A DNA stretch of 64,000 bases from Ascaris suum. Its lineage: Eukaryota; Nematoda; Chromadorea; Rhabditida; Ascarididae. The stretch spans positions 1,195,214 to 1,259,213 of the forward strand of contig CM024170.1 of assembly GCA_013433145.1 (NCBI GenBank). The letters are read 5' to 3'. Below, one piece after another: positions 35,313 to 47,499 of this stretch. The first letter of the stretch is position 1. The number at the start of each line of letters is the position of its first letter. The notes under the pieces were generated by a model. It was not told the DNA's origin. It ran no database searches and saw only the letters and a list, made by a program, of their open reading frames with translations. The position numbers and the translations under genes are program-made.

Positions 35313-37199
35313 CTGCATAAAATATACCTGTGCAGTTATACTGCGATTATTTAGAACAGTCGAAGTCACTCGATAAAAACCACTGCAAACGAAACACACA
35401 ATCGAACTCACCTTTGGATATTTCGGCAAAAAAAGGAGTAAATTTTAAAAAATAAGAGCACAGCTTTTTATTCGGCTGAGTGCGCTAAGCAAACAATAGA
35501 CACTGCGATCTACTTGGAAATCGATATCGATCCGCTAGCCAATCAAATCGTTCAGAAATTATCAACGCATCAATGAAATCGCGCATTCCACGATATTCAT
35601 TGAACAATTCCCGCGCTCAATTATTTCAAAAATTTTCGCTTCGAGATGCAATTATCAAGGCAATTTGAATATGAGAGCCGACTTCGGCAGCTCCCAAAAC
35701 ATTAAAAAACGGCTCATGCTCGAGATTGCACACCTTTACGAGTAAATAAAAACAATGGGGAAAAATCTGCATAATAATCACGACTTTGATATGAATACCG
35801 CGATCATAGGACAAAAATCTGAAGCGATGAGGTGACTGACTTCAGGTTCAAGCGTAGTAAATTCTATCAATTACCGCCATATAATGCTCACATAAACGAT
35901 GATATTTTGATTTATTTCCGGCTAGCACATTATGCGCGCAAAGGAAATTTATTTTCGCGATACAGACTTTCACCAATAAATCATTATATTCCTATTTTTT
36001 CATGTTCAAACATAGTCTAACGCCCATAAAAAACAATTATATATTTTCTTAAAAATGCGATTCAATGATATGATAGAGATTACAGAAAAAAATGCCTAGG
36101 TTTGCACTCGGCATTATCATATTTTCGCATTAAAGAACGAAAAAAGACACATTCCTCACTAACAAAATAGTCACTTCAACGTTTTACGTAAATCACACGT
36201 ATTCGTGAGAGTGCTGTAATCATTAACCTGCCCAACAATGATTATCAATGCGCACCATCTGTGCATCGCGTAAAACGTAAAGGTAAACTGCTATAAACGC
36301 ACACATAAAAGCGAAGAGGGAACGCGTGTGCATTATCAATGAACGTGCAATCTTGTTCAGCACAAAAAAAAACGTTGAACAATACTTGCTATTGTTGGAC
36401 GTGGGAATATGATTTGAGGATTCGAGATTAGACATATTTTAAAGAGCATTAAAAACTATGAGAGTTTTTATTGACTAGGCTAGGCTAGATTAGGCTAGGC
36501 TAAGCACAAAAACATGGCCGGAAGTGAAAGCGCTAATTTTTTATGGCATCAAGGTTAGGATCTATGCAACTTATTCACAATCTGATCTCATACTAACCTC
36601 GATTCTTATATCTCATTTATGTAATAGCAAAATAAAACAATGACAATATCGAAAACCTTTTTTTATTTTTAGATAAGAGGAAGGCAAAGGACTATATTGT
36701 CCAACAAATTAAACCTACAAAGAAACAAACAAAAAAAAACTTCTGTAGCTATGAATAGGGCGTGAAGTGGCGCGTTTAAAATGCAGAAAGAATAAGAAAA
36801 GCATAGATCATGAGGGATGAACACATGTGCAAGAATGCAGATATGACTACTTGGAAACGAGGACCAGATTTTTTAAGCCATGCAGCGGATATTATATCCA
36901 GACCTTAATTATAAAGGCCAAACGGCGGATATCGCAGCCAGGTCACATTGCTCTAGGCGCCATTTAAAACACGACCGATTACCAGCCATAACCACATGAT
37001 ATCATGGAGAGTTCTAATGAAGACAATATGGAAAAGCAAACGAATTGAGTATATCAGTTCGATTTGGGAAATTCCTTTCAATTTGCAGGGTGTGTAGCCA
37101 CGGGCATTATGCAAATTTTAAAAGAGAGAGAATACTCTCGGATGGAAACCATGAGAAACCTTCAATGTTCTTCAAACAGAGATGTAAATCGAATTGAGC
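35313..37199. other. no supported gene; upstream of first Rif1 exon found
   Basis: AT-rich. The missing Rif1 start may be here: a minus-strand frame from ATG at 36435 (MSNLESSNHIPTSNNSKY) is a possibility, without family support. A short pentamer array of taggc/ttaggc lies at 36474-36506. Confidence 0.35.
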
Positions 37200-38315
37200 C
37201 CTGTGATACCATAGAGGGTTTAGATCACAAAAATACGAAGTGCTTGCTCATAATTAGACTGGAACGATCCACGAAATACTTTTCTAAGAGTCGCCTTAGT
37301 GAAACGCTTTTGAATTTTCTGAATTATTTCGACATCCTTTCTCATAGACGGGACCAAATTTAAGTCGAGTATTCCAAAATGGGACGACAATAAGCAATGA
37401 AAGCTTTCCGATAATTTTCTATGCAACTGTATTGCAACGAGCTGAGAATTTGAGCAGCTCTCCGCGAAACTTCAACACGATGACTATGCCATCTGAATTC
37501 GGCACTCACATAAACACCCAAATCTCTCTGTAGAAAGATCACGACCACCTAAATGCAGAGGACATCCGACCAGGAAATTTACATACAAAATAAAGTATTT
37601 TTCAGCGGATACATCAAACTGCCATAGCCTATGACCCTTGGGATTTAACAATAGATCTACATATGTTCGCATCATCAGCATAAAACATGCAATGATTTAG
37701 CAAATTCTCTGGAAAATTATTTACAAAGAGTAAAAATAAAAGAGGTCCCAGTATACTATTCTGCGATTCTGTGCTCATTCTGAGTATGGAATGAAGCGAG
37801 TACAAGGTATTCCCGACTTTCAGCTTCAAACTTTGTCCGCACAGAGAATTTTTCAACGAGGCTAGGATAGCACCACCTATCCTATAAGCATTCAACTTCA
37901 GCAACAGTTTCGGGTCTGTCACCGAGACAAAAGCCTTCGCAAAGTCAATATACACTATATTTGTTTGGCATCGTTGTTAAGAGCTATATACCAGTCATCG
38001 TTAGATGTCATGAGCTGTGTGGCCATAGGCGTTCCTCTGAGGAAACCGTGCTGATTATCGCTAATAATGTAAGACAGGCTGATGTGACTCAAAATCGATT
38101 TTAGCAGAACAATTTCGAACATCCTGCAAAATGACCGCGGGAGACCAATGAGGTGACAATTGGAAACACGATTTAAAGACTTTTTCGGTGATGCTCACCA
38201 CAAGTGCCGTTTTTCGGAAGCTCGAAACAGGACACAGCACAAGAATGTGCTTGAACAGAAGGCGCAAAGGATGGCAAAGGTCTGCCGCAGACTTCCTGAT
38301 GAATCGCAAACGTGT
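37200..38315 (-). mobile_element. decayed non-LTR retrotransposon (LINE) reverse transcriptase
   Basis: Fragments in several frames, in order on the minus strand: RKSAADLCHPLRLLFKHIL...FRKTALVV (38.3 kb), ISDNQHGFLRG (38.05 kb), YIDFAKAFVSV..PKLLLKLNAYRIGG (37.95 kb), SILGPLLFLLFVNNFPE and MFYADD (37.7 kb, the RT YADD box), LQRDLGVYVS..F.WHSH and CRPILEYST (37.5-37.4 kb), EIIQKIQKRFTK (37.3 kb). This is the standard order of CR1/Jockey-type reverse transcriptases. Stops and frameshifts (for example after DAKQI) show it is dead. No endonuclease, ends or target-site duplications identified. Confidence 0.9.
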
Positions 38316-41300
38316 TGAGCATACCGTACCACAAAGTTCGGAAATGGCTAGCTTCTCCTATTACGTCTAAATCTACTCTGAAGTTATTTATATGTTGCTA
38401 TATGTTTGGGCTGAGTGGGCAGGAGGGGGAGGGGGGGGAGAAGGAGGGAAGGGAGACATAGTGCCGCTTCAACTGCTTGGATTCCGAGTAACTCTCTAAA
38501 AGACATTCGAGCATCAAGTGCCCTATTCTTTGCAGAGTGAGAGTTTTGACAGTGAAACGGTCCATCAAATCCAAAAATCCAGCATATATTTCTTCTAAAC
38601 TAGGACATGAATCGAACTCAGAATCGCCATCGCATCCCAACTAGTGTTCGGAATTCATCGTCATCCGCTCGCAGGCGCACCCTCGCTAAGGCCACCTTCC
38701 AAACGCTCTCCCGCTAAGTCATCGATCTGAGTCCGCTATCAATTACCATAATCACAAGGAGAGATTACAACGATTGGCTTAAAAAATTCAACAATTTCGC
38801 GCCCAATACCATTGTGATCACTTGTTTCATGATTCGGAATTAACCGATTATTACGCATTGAAATGACTCTATACTAATCGACAAATGTACGGGGATACTT
38901 TCGCTAGTAGGAACACTAATAAAGGCAATAAGATCACACTAAGCAATAAAACCTTGAGCATACTTATAACAAGGGATACGAGTTAAGCATAGGATATATA
39001 AGATCACATAAAATTATGAAATTCTACTTTACTGCTGAGGTCGCGCCAGGTTTCAGTGCCCAGGTTTGCGATACAGATATGCGAGTGGTGCGGACGCCCT
39101 TACAAAGGGTATCGCAGTGCAAAAACATAAATTTGTTGGAAGGATATCGTTTGCATCGACTGTCCTCCTCTCGCGGATGATGCTTTATTAGCATCATAGG
39201 TGGGTGAAAAGTGGCAAACGTCAATCGTGTTTTTCCAAGTCGAAGAGTTTGATTCCTAGACGGATCGAGACTACGTTGTAGTTGGCAAAATCATGGTCAA
39301 CGAAATTTTTGAGGACCTAAACGTCGTTCTCACCTCCTAAGAAAGTGTCCCTATGGGATTGCACGATGACGCCCGATAGAGGCCATTTTCGAGTTGTTAC
39401 TTATGGAGATGCCACATCACTTCTCAACAACGCTAGATTGTTGAGAGATTCCTCATTCTTTTCGAGTGTTTTTATTCGACGCTTCCATTCAAAGCAACCT
39501 CTTACGAACTGCATAAGAAAACGAGATCTTATTCAAAATTGACTGTGTCATTTATTCATTCTACTGAAGCAAAGCCTGCTGGAGAAAAAACCAGGTGGAA
39601 TCCATCTAGAAGGAGAAGCTTCACAAATCTATTTGCACCAGCCACCCGGCTATCGAGAGTTTGTGACAGATAGATGACAATGTTAATGCGTTTCCCAACA
39701 CAACATGTTTGCTGTGAATACATCCGTTCCATTTCTTCCGATGGGTTCCCTCGACGAATATCATGTGACCACCTCAGGGTGCATGCATGAAAGCCATCCT
39801 TCATAATCCACTGCTTTCGGAGTACTCCTGTGCCTGGTCAGTTCCATCGACTGGAAAAGACAAAAAGCGCACAGGTTGTCATTCTCCTTAGTCCGCTTTC
39901 TCCTTTATTAAACACTCGTTGTTATGTCCTTTTTCTTAATGGCTCAAGCTAACTTCCCCAACATGATCAAAACAACGTTTAAAACACCTTTACATGAGCA
40001 ACTTTGAATGCATTCCACGGACTTCAGATTAGAGAATAAAAACTTACGTTGTGAGAATACAGCATTCCGGAAGACAGTGGGTTGGAATCCCCCTTCCACT
40101 TCCCACCTTAACAGCAAACGAAGGAGGCAATCCCTCCTTCGTTCGCATCAATCAGCACCCTCTATCTCCTGATCGCTAAAACGACCCGTCGTCCGCAGGC
40201 CATCCTCATTGGCCCCTCACTTGCCCTACACTTTAACGCGTAACAGGAGAGGTGAGTAGATAACAAGACTTGCCTTAGACGAGAACCCTACTGAAACACT
40301 CGCTTCCTTGCTTCACTGATTCAAATACATCCCTCACCGTTCAGGTCTTCGAACACGAAAGACATATAAGGACTTCTTTGTGAAACTGTAGCTTTCGCTA
40401 CGCCTTCGACGGGAACTGAGATAGAAACGGGATGGGAAACTATCGTTTGTTCTATCGATAAACGATAATGCAGCAAGAAAAGATGTCCTTCGCTTTCTCA
40501 CTGTGCCAGCACTCATTGAAACACCGAAGGAAAGGGGTTGTCGAAAAGTCACTTCCCCCCCCCCCCCCTCCACCTTCTGCCTAAGTCGGCGAAAAGCTCC
40601 GATGAACTTTTCCATGAATCCGAACCCTTTCCTTCATCACTCCTTGCTAAATCCACCTTTCCTCTCAGCACTCTCCACTTTCGGTGGTAAGGTCGCACTC
40701 CATTCAGAGCTCGTAACAAAAAAAGGTCATAAATTTGCCCGTTTACCCAACATACCCTCATGGGTATTCCTCACCGATTGGTTCCCCTCAAGCGACCAAA
40801 TAATTATCGATCTTTTGCAATTCTAATCCATCAATAAAACGTCAGTTGTATTGATTCAATGGCTTCTTTCTCTGGTTGCGTTAGAAATACTCTATAATAT
40901 TTTCAACGAATATTCAGCAGCACCATCTAACAGACAGATTCAGAAGGAGCGAACAGAACAGACGGGAAATGCTCGGAGGTGGGTAAGGCCAGGTATTACC
41001 CTTTTTGTGAAGCTATATTATGATAATAAATATAAAACAATGCTAACATTGTAAAACAACGTTTTCATTAAGGAATAATTAACAGATGGGTTTTGATTAG
41101 AGAATTTTCTTCATTGGGTTTTCTCTTGTGCAGTTTGCGGAGAAAGTGTTCGTGAGAACGCTATATATGCTCTCGACTAAAACCATCAGAATTATTTTGG
41201 AATATATGTGGAATTGGGCTATAGGAAGATTAGGATAATATGAATATACCACAGATATTGATAAGTTATACATAATTTCCAATTCAACATCTATTATGAA

Positions 41301-44300
41301 TTTATGAACATGCAATTTCAAAGAGATTTGCATAATATCGCCGATAATGCACACTGAGGCAAGCAATTCGACATGCCTTGTAGAAAATTTAAAAAAAAAA
41401 AACCATTTGATAAGCGGATGTTCACGTTTTAATCACCATTATCAGCTAACAATAAAGTAGACATCGACAAAGAACCGAACAGCAGTAACGAAATATTCGA
41501 CGACGCATGTGAGTATATTCACACAAGTAAGAAGGAAATATTTGATAAATAGAATACAAGGTTTGAAAGAGAATACAGCACTTGATCCATATAGTGATAT
41601 GATGATCGCAAAGGTTAGGGAAAGAAAATAGAAAACACGGACAAAAGCAAATCGTACAGGTAAATAATACGTCATAGCGCAGAGGTAATGAAATTTTTTG
41701 AACGGAACATTGCGCATTTAAAAGAACGACAATAATGGAGGAAACATCAACAGCATATAACAGCTACGATAAACGGTGATGAGAATGCAATTCAAAAGAA
41801 ATGCACTATCTAGGTGAAACATTGCGATACCGAAATCACTCCGTACGGTGAATTCCACATTCCATCCGTCCTCGGGCAATGTTTTCGTTGGTCGTCGGAA
41901 AAAGAATATGCCCAGATGCCGGGAAAATAAATCGTACAAAAAAACAAGGAGGAGATGAGAAGGGAAGAAGGGATCATTACCCACTAAGTCGAGATGGGAA
42001 ACTGAGTAACTCTATTGGTACGGAATTGTTTTTTTTTTTGAAAGCCTCTAACAATCGCATTTGTACCTTTTCACCCCTTACGAGATTTCTGTTAGCGAAT
42101 GCGCCCTTTGTTGAAAAAAAATTCGAAGAATTCATCAAAGAAGAGCTAATTTCTTACATACAATGCGCCATTTTGCACCATTTTCAAATGCAGTGATATA
42201 TACCGTATAGACATTAAAATAGACGCAAGTTAGCTCAAGCATTTGCTAACTCGTTGTATACAGTTAGATGTGATGCCCGATTTAGAGGAAGCTTTGCTTT
42301 TTAATAATCGAAAAATGAGGCTTCTTTGAATATTACAGATCAAACTAAGGAACTAAGTATCTCCACAAGCATCGAGTCGAGATCAAGCACCGGAAGCATA
42401 TTCCAATAGTGAACGAAAAAAAGATTGCAAATCGACAGATCTCTGGAAGAAAATACTTACAGAATAATGGAGACCCTCACGTTTGCTTTTTTTTTTTTTT
42501 TGCGATTTCGGAGGTATGATAGTAGAACCCGAGAACGTTGTTTATCGTAAAGTGCCGTAAAACTTAAAAACCAAGAAGAATCTACCAATTTATAGGTATT
42601 AATTAGAAGAGGATAAAAGGGAATGCTCCTCAACGGTAAGGAAAAGACTCGAAGAAAATGTGCTACGAAGGAAATCCGTAACATGCTCGAAGTTGCAACA
42701 GCTTAATTACAAGAGATTAGTGGGCCTGATCGTATTGGTCACCTTTAATGAACATACTCACGTGGAGCGAAAGTTGGATCACTGCAGTAGATTAGTTTCG
42801 TACGACCGAGACCTCAATGGTTAACTCTGGGTGATGAATACGACGATTTCCATTGAAGCTTCGGCACATCTGAAAGCCTGAAATTTGGACTCGAAGTGTC
42901 CAGCTTGTACCGTCTAATTACCACATGAAATATTCGCGACGGAAAGCGCTCCACTCTATACAAACGAACTGTTACAGTGCACTATGAACAAAGTGCTAAC
43001 CCAAAGCACATTGCTTCATTGCCACTACCCTAAAGGCTACGGTTGATGTTCTCATTTTCTTTGGACCTACTTCACGTTGTTTTGGCTTTTCTTTTTAAGA
43101 AGCCGCAACGCTTATCATTTAGGATTCTAAGTGAAGTGCTTCTCTGCAAATATGTCACATTTTCCGGCAGTCTTTCTTCATCTATATCAATGGCTTCGTT
43201 GGGTAATAAATCCTAAAAAACACGTTAGAGAAATTATCTAAATCAGAAGATGCCAAAAATAGTTTAAGTGTACTCCGAGCGACAAACGAAGGAAGAAGGG
43301 GTCTATACCAACACGAAGTGAATAAGAGCACAAAGAGAGAACTCAACATAAAGTTTCTAAACAAAACCTCAAAATTTTTTGCTCATTAGCTTTAAACGCC
43401 TGAAAGAGCTCTAAGCTTAGAAAAGTGCGATCATTCACCTATACGAAAGCGATGGTAGCCGCTAGGAAAAAAACGCGCACTGAATTAAATTATATTCCAA
43501 GAAAGGTTGATAAAGGCTGAAAAAAAAAGTGATTAGAATTTAAAGCTCTCTTCCTTTATCGACTTCAAAGTGAATGCAAATTAAATGGAAATGCTAAAAC
43601 AATTCATCAGTTCAGTAATGATGATACAATTAATGAGGTGTGTAAATTATTGCACCAATGCGCATATGTAAAGAATTAAACTCGAATATTGCAAATATGA
43701 TATGAATATGGAGATATCTAATCAACGACCTCATTTTCCGGAATTAACTGATGTTTCGCGCGAAAGAGATCATCTCATCTTTGCTGTCATCGACAAAAGA
43801 ACTCGCTAATTTGCGTTTACTTTGCCTCTAGCCATTGATGCGATTTTTTTTCTTTTATGGATCATAAAGGCTTCCGGAGCTTATATTCTGCTCGTTGCTC
43901 GACTATAGCCTTCGTGAGCACTCATCTTTCATCTTAAACAATGATTTTTTTTTCAAGTAATAGCCCTTAGGGTATTGTGTAAATGAGAAACTAAATATCG
44001 CGACTATCGAAGGTCCATATTGTAGAGGCGCGAAAAGGGAAGTGGGACAGCGCCCGGTAAGAATCACTCTCTTCTGGCTGCCGGCTTTTAGACGCCTCAA
44101 TGAAAGCATCGTAAAGGCAATTTCAGAAAATGTTATGTTAATTTTTACCTCCTCAAACACTGCGTCAGTCTCTAAGCACTTGTTTTTAGCAATTTTACGA
44201 ATTTATTTGCACGAATGAGCGCAAAATGATCTTGCATGTCCTGTATGTGTCATATGTCCTGCATACGTCCCGTATGCCCATGTCATATGTCCTGTATGTC

Positions 44301-46349
44301 CACGTCATATGTCCTGCGTCCCGTATGCCCATGTCATATGTCCTGTATGTCGTCATGTCATGTCCTGCATATGTCCGTCCATATGTCCTGCATACGTCCC
44401 ATGCCATGTCATATGTCCTGTATGTCCACGTCATATGTCCTGCATACGTCCCGTATGCCCATGTCATATGTCCTGTATGTCCACGTCATATGTCCTGCAT
44501 ATATATGTCCATGTCATATGTCATGTCATATGTCCTGTATGTCCCGTATCCATGTCATCATGTCCTGCATACGTCCCGTATGCCCATGTCATATGTCCTG
44601 CACATATCCAGCATGCGGCTCAAAGGCGAGCAGAGAAACGCGGCTCGATGAGTAATGGCAGGATATGCCTTTTGTATTCTACTCACCTCGCTAGCCACTT
44701 TCGGGATTCCAAACAACAAATGAAATAAGCCGAATAATACCTTCTTACTTCAGCTCTCAATTGTAATATTACCTTCTTATTTTCTGTCTCCTTGATAAAT
44801 CTTCGAAGAAAGGATCCTTTTGTTTTATTTCCGGACCAAAGTAAGTGAATGAAAGTTTTTTACCACCTTCAAATGTCTACAGTTCATTTCAAAAATAAAC
44901 GAAAGGAGGGTCGTTCTTTAGGTTGTATCTCAGTCATCAAATCTGCTCACGCGAATTTTTTGTGGTTTTCGAGCTAAAACCACCATGTAGAGAGACAAAC
45001 ATACAATGAAATACACACAGATATGACATTGTTACAAAGTATGAACTAGCACTACGACGTAATTGCGCTCTTCGGTCCAACTAACCTCATATAAACATAA
45101 TCAAATGATTAAAATATACGCAACGAAGCATGAAGTAAGTTAAGCGCAATCCAATAACTAACCTAATAAGCACGTGCACTTTGAAGAGCAGAAATGAAGA
45201 AAAGCGCTTATCGTGCCAGCTCTACAGGATTCGTTAAAGTACGCAATTTTCCACTTCCTTTAACTTAGTCAATTGCTAAATATTGGCGTAACTGATCGAA
45301 AGCTTTGTTTTTTTTCATTCATTGCTTTCGAAAAAAAGTGCATAGGCATTTAACTTTGCCAAAAGTTTTCATGCATGCCTGGAAAACGGAAGGAAGATTT
45401 CCGTGAACGGCCAGGTTAGTTGAAATGCAAAAACCTTATTCTGCACTTGACTCTTTGTTGATAAGATGTGAAAGTATTTGCTGGGATGAGATTGCTGCAA
45501 AAAAGCACTCATCGCACCAGCTATTTAAAAAACTCTGTCACAGCAATACAACACTCTACATTACGTCAATTTTAAGCCACTTCAAGCGGGTCAATTGCTC
45601 AGGTTCTGGTTATTAGCTCTTCTCAGCCGTAAAATTTGATGTTTACTTTATATGCCCAAAGTGATATTCCACTCCAAAGTTCATTGAATCTGTGCAATTG
45701 AAAGAGAATTTCTTAACAAAGGCGTTGAATGTCTCTTAGCATTATTCGCGTGTCTCTTAGTAATCAGTTGTCGTTGCATTGACATCTCACAAACTATGTA
45801 AATCTTCTCGTCTATCACAGTCGAAGATTCACCTATGTTTTCAACGATCCGGTTTACCTCTGGATTGCCTCATTCTTAGCGCAACATTGAAGCGCTTGGA
45901 AAGAGAGGAATGATGAAGTAAATGCGAAAGGTGAAAACATTAAGAATGCCTCATCAAAGATTAAGATATATTTACAAGAATATTTACTGAAGAGAATGAA
46001 ATATATTCAACGATAAACGCATTATCGTATGAAAATAGAGCAGTGGGTGAGTGCCCCGCCCTGATAATTAAATATGAAAGTACAAGATCCCAATGCTCTC
46101 TGTGCTCTCACCTTCTATGTTTCAATGAGATGTGATAATCGTGGCATAAACGAGATGCTTCCAGTTCTATTCCACAGTTAACTTAGTCCTCGACGATCCA
46201 ATTGCCGAGGATGCACCTAAAATATTTTCAATGCTAAGACTGTATCATACTGCAAGGCTCATTGAACTGGTGTAAGAATTGCCGCAGATAAGTTTCTCCG
46301 CGCTTATAGATGGCTTTTCTTCACCGGCTGTTTTGGGTAGGAATCCGCT
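38316..46349. other. no supported gene; repeats only
   Basis: A minus-strand frame at 38.4-38.64 kb may be more LINE remnant. G-rich run at 38422-38450 and C-run at 40553-40566. A decayed unknown element may lie at 39.0-39.8 kb (short frames broken by stops on both strands). Frames at 41.4-42.0 kb (minus) read as hydrophobic but AT-biased, without splice support. The 44.2-44.6 kb minisatellite is listed separately. Confidence 0.45.
44224..44612. repeat. minisatellite built on catatgtcctg / atgtcc units
   Basis: About 390 bases of a compound tandem repeat. Short units such as catatgtcctgtatgtccacgt and gcatacgtcccgtatgccca alternate in a higher-order period of roughly 55 bases with deletions. 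All frames on both strands stay open (Cys/Met/Ser/His-rich on plus, Thr/Tyr/Arg-rich on minus). These frames are repeat artefacts. Confidence 0.93.
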
Positions 46350-47490
46350 TCAGTCGTTAAACTTTGCTTGCGCAGTTAAATCGAGAACGCATTCTTCACT
46401 TTTGCCCTTCTCGCCTCCTGTCTTGTGTTCTCGTTCCGGAAATGAATTCATTTCATTATTCGGCATTGACGTTTACGATTTAACTGTTGTGTTGGGAAAT
46501 GAATTCTCTTTTCATGCGTTCTTTGTAAACTATTTTTACAAAAGTGCCATTGAGTTCATACTGTATGACTGCTTCTTTGTCCACGAAATTAGGCAACGAA
46601 CCAGGAAGGCGAATGGGCAGAGTTGACGTTACAATGACTTCCTGTTCCTGATCTCGTCTCAACTGTTCATCTTCTGCAGATTATTATTATTGACGCTTAA
46701 AGGTGTCATAAAATTTGCGTATCGCCTTCTTAGTGAAAGAACATGGGAGAATATTTTGCTGATTTTTGAAAGAAATTTCACAAGTGGTCAGTTAAACTGG
46801 CGAATTTTCAACAAGCGCCCAATTGATCTATCAAGCTTCTCGAAAGTGTTCGGAAATAACCCTTTCGTTTCGAACGTACGATGTGATATAAACATAAGTA
46901 TGCTTTAAAAAATTTCCAAATGGAGCGAAATCTAATCCATTCCAAGTAGGAAAAAATAAAGCAAACTCTGCCTTAAGCTAGGAACACCAAATATGTTTCA
47001 ACGCCTAATTGAAGGGTGATGATTTTAAAACGTTTCAATTCCCAACGATTTAGAACGAATTTGATTTGTATAATGCATCTTCCTCTAGAAGCCAGAAGGA
47101 TACATGGAGATCGAGCCAGAGCGGGGCATGGTTGTTCCCTCTTGCCTCGCTTCCTTCCCTCACGACCAAAGGTATTTATATCAACTGGTCTCGAGCCTAT
47201 TTATAGTATGCTGCGAAAGAATGGATGAATTTAACTATCCATAGATATATCTAAAAAGCGAATTTTAAGGCATATTTCGTTCGTTCTCTTTCATTTGTTT
47301 CCACCATTCAAAGCACATAAATTTCTTTTTTTTTTTGCTGTTTTTGACAAAAATTTGCGCACTATGAAAAACACGAAAACGATTCCACCACCTCTTACCG
47401 ATGATTGCCAATTTTTATTAAAGCTGTCGTTATGTCTTTCTGTCAAATTTTGGTTGCCTGCCAACTGACCGCTATGACTGAACGAAACTG
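46350..47490 (-). CDS. unrecognised gene, three C-terminal exons
   Basis: Exon A 47490-47399: acceptor ctaactttag, donor tcatcg|gtaaga, phase 1 to 0, starts VSFSHSGQLAG. Exon B 46673-46485: acceptor aatcttctgcag type, phase 1/1, 62 codons, starts DEQLRRDQEQEVIVTSTLPI and contains PGSLPNFVDKEAVIQYELNG. Exon C 46417-46350: acceptor acaagacag after a 67-base intron, ends LDLTAQAKFND then stop. One exon (phase 0 to 1) is missing between A and B, and the 5' part lies above 47.5 kb. The LP...VDKEAV..ELNGT..KI pattern faintly recalls the end of an alpha-crystallin/HSP20 domain, not enough to name it. Confidence 0.5.
47089..47171 (+). CDS. possible isolated exon, unknown
   Basis: Strong acceptor gcatcttcctctag and donor caaag|gtattt, phase 0 to 2, 27 codons: KPEGYMEIEPERGMVVPSCL then ASFPHDQ. 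VVP..LASFP recalls the VPTG.A.FP segment of epoxide-hydrolase-type alpha/beta hydrolases, but no other exons of such an enzyme were found. The opposite strand is also open here. Confidence 0.22.
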
Positions 47491-47499
47491 CTAAAGTTA

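Noticed and set aside
41442..41984. adjacent hydrophobic minus-strand frames resembling a receptor fragment
   Set aside because: Low complexity, separated by a stop, no conserved receptor motif or splice sites.
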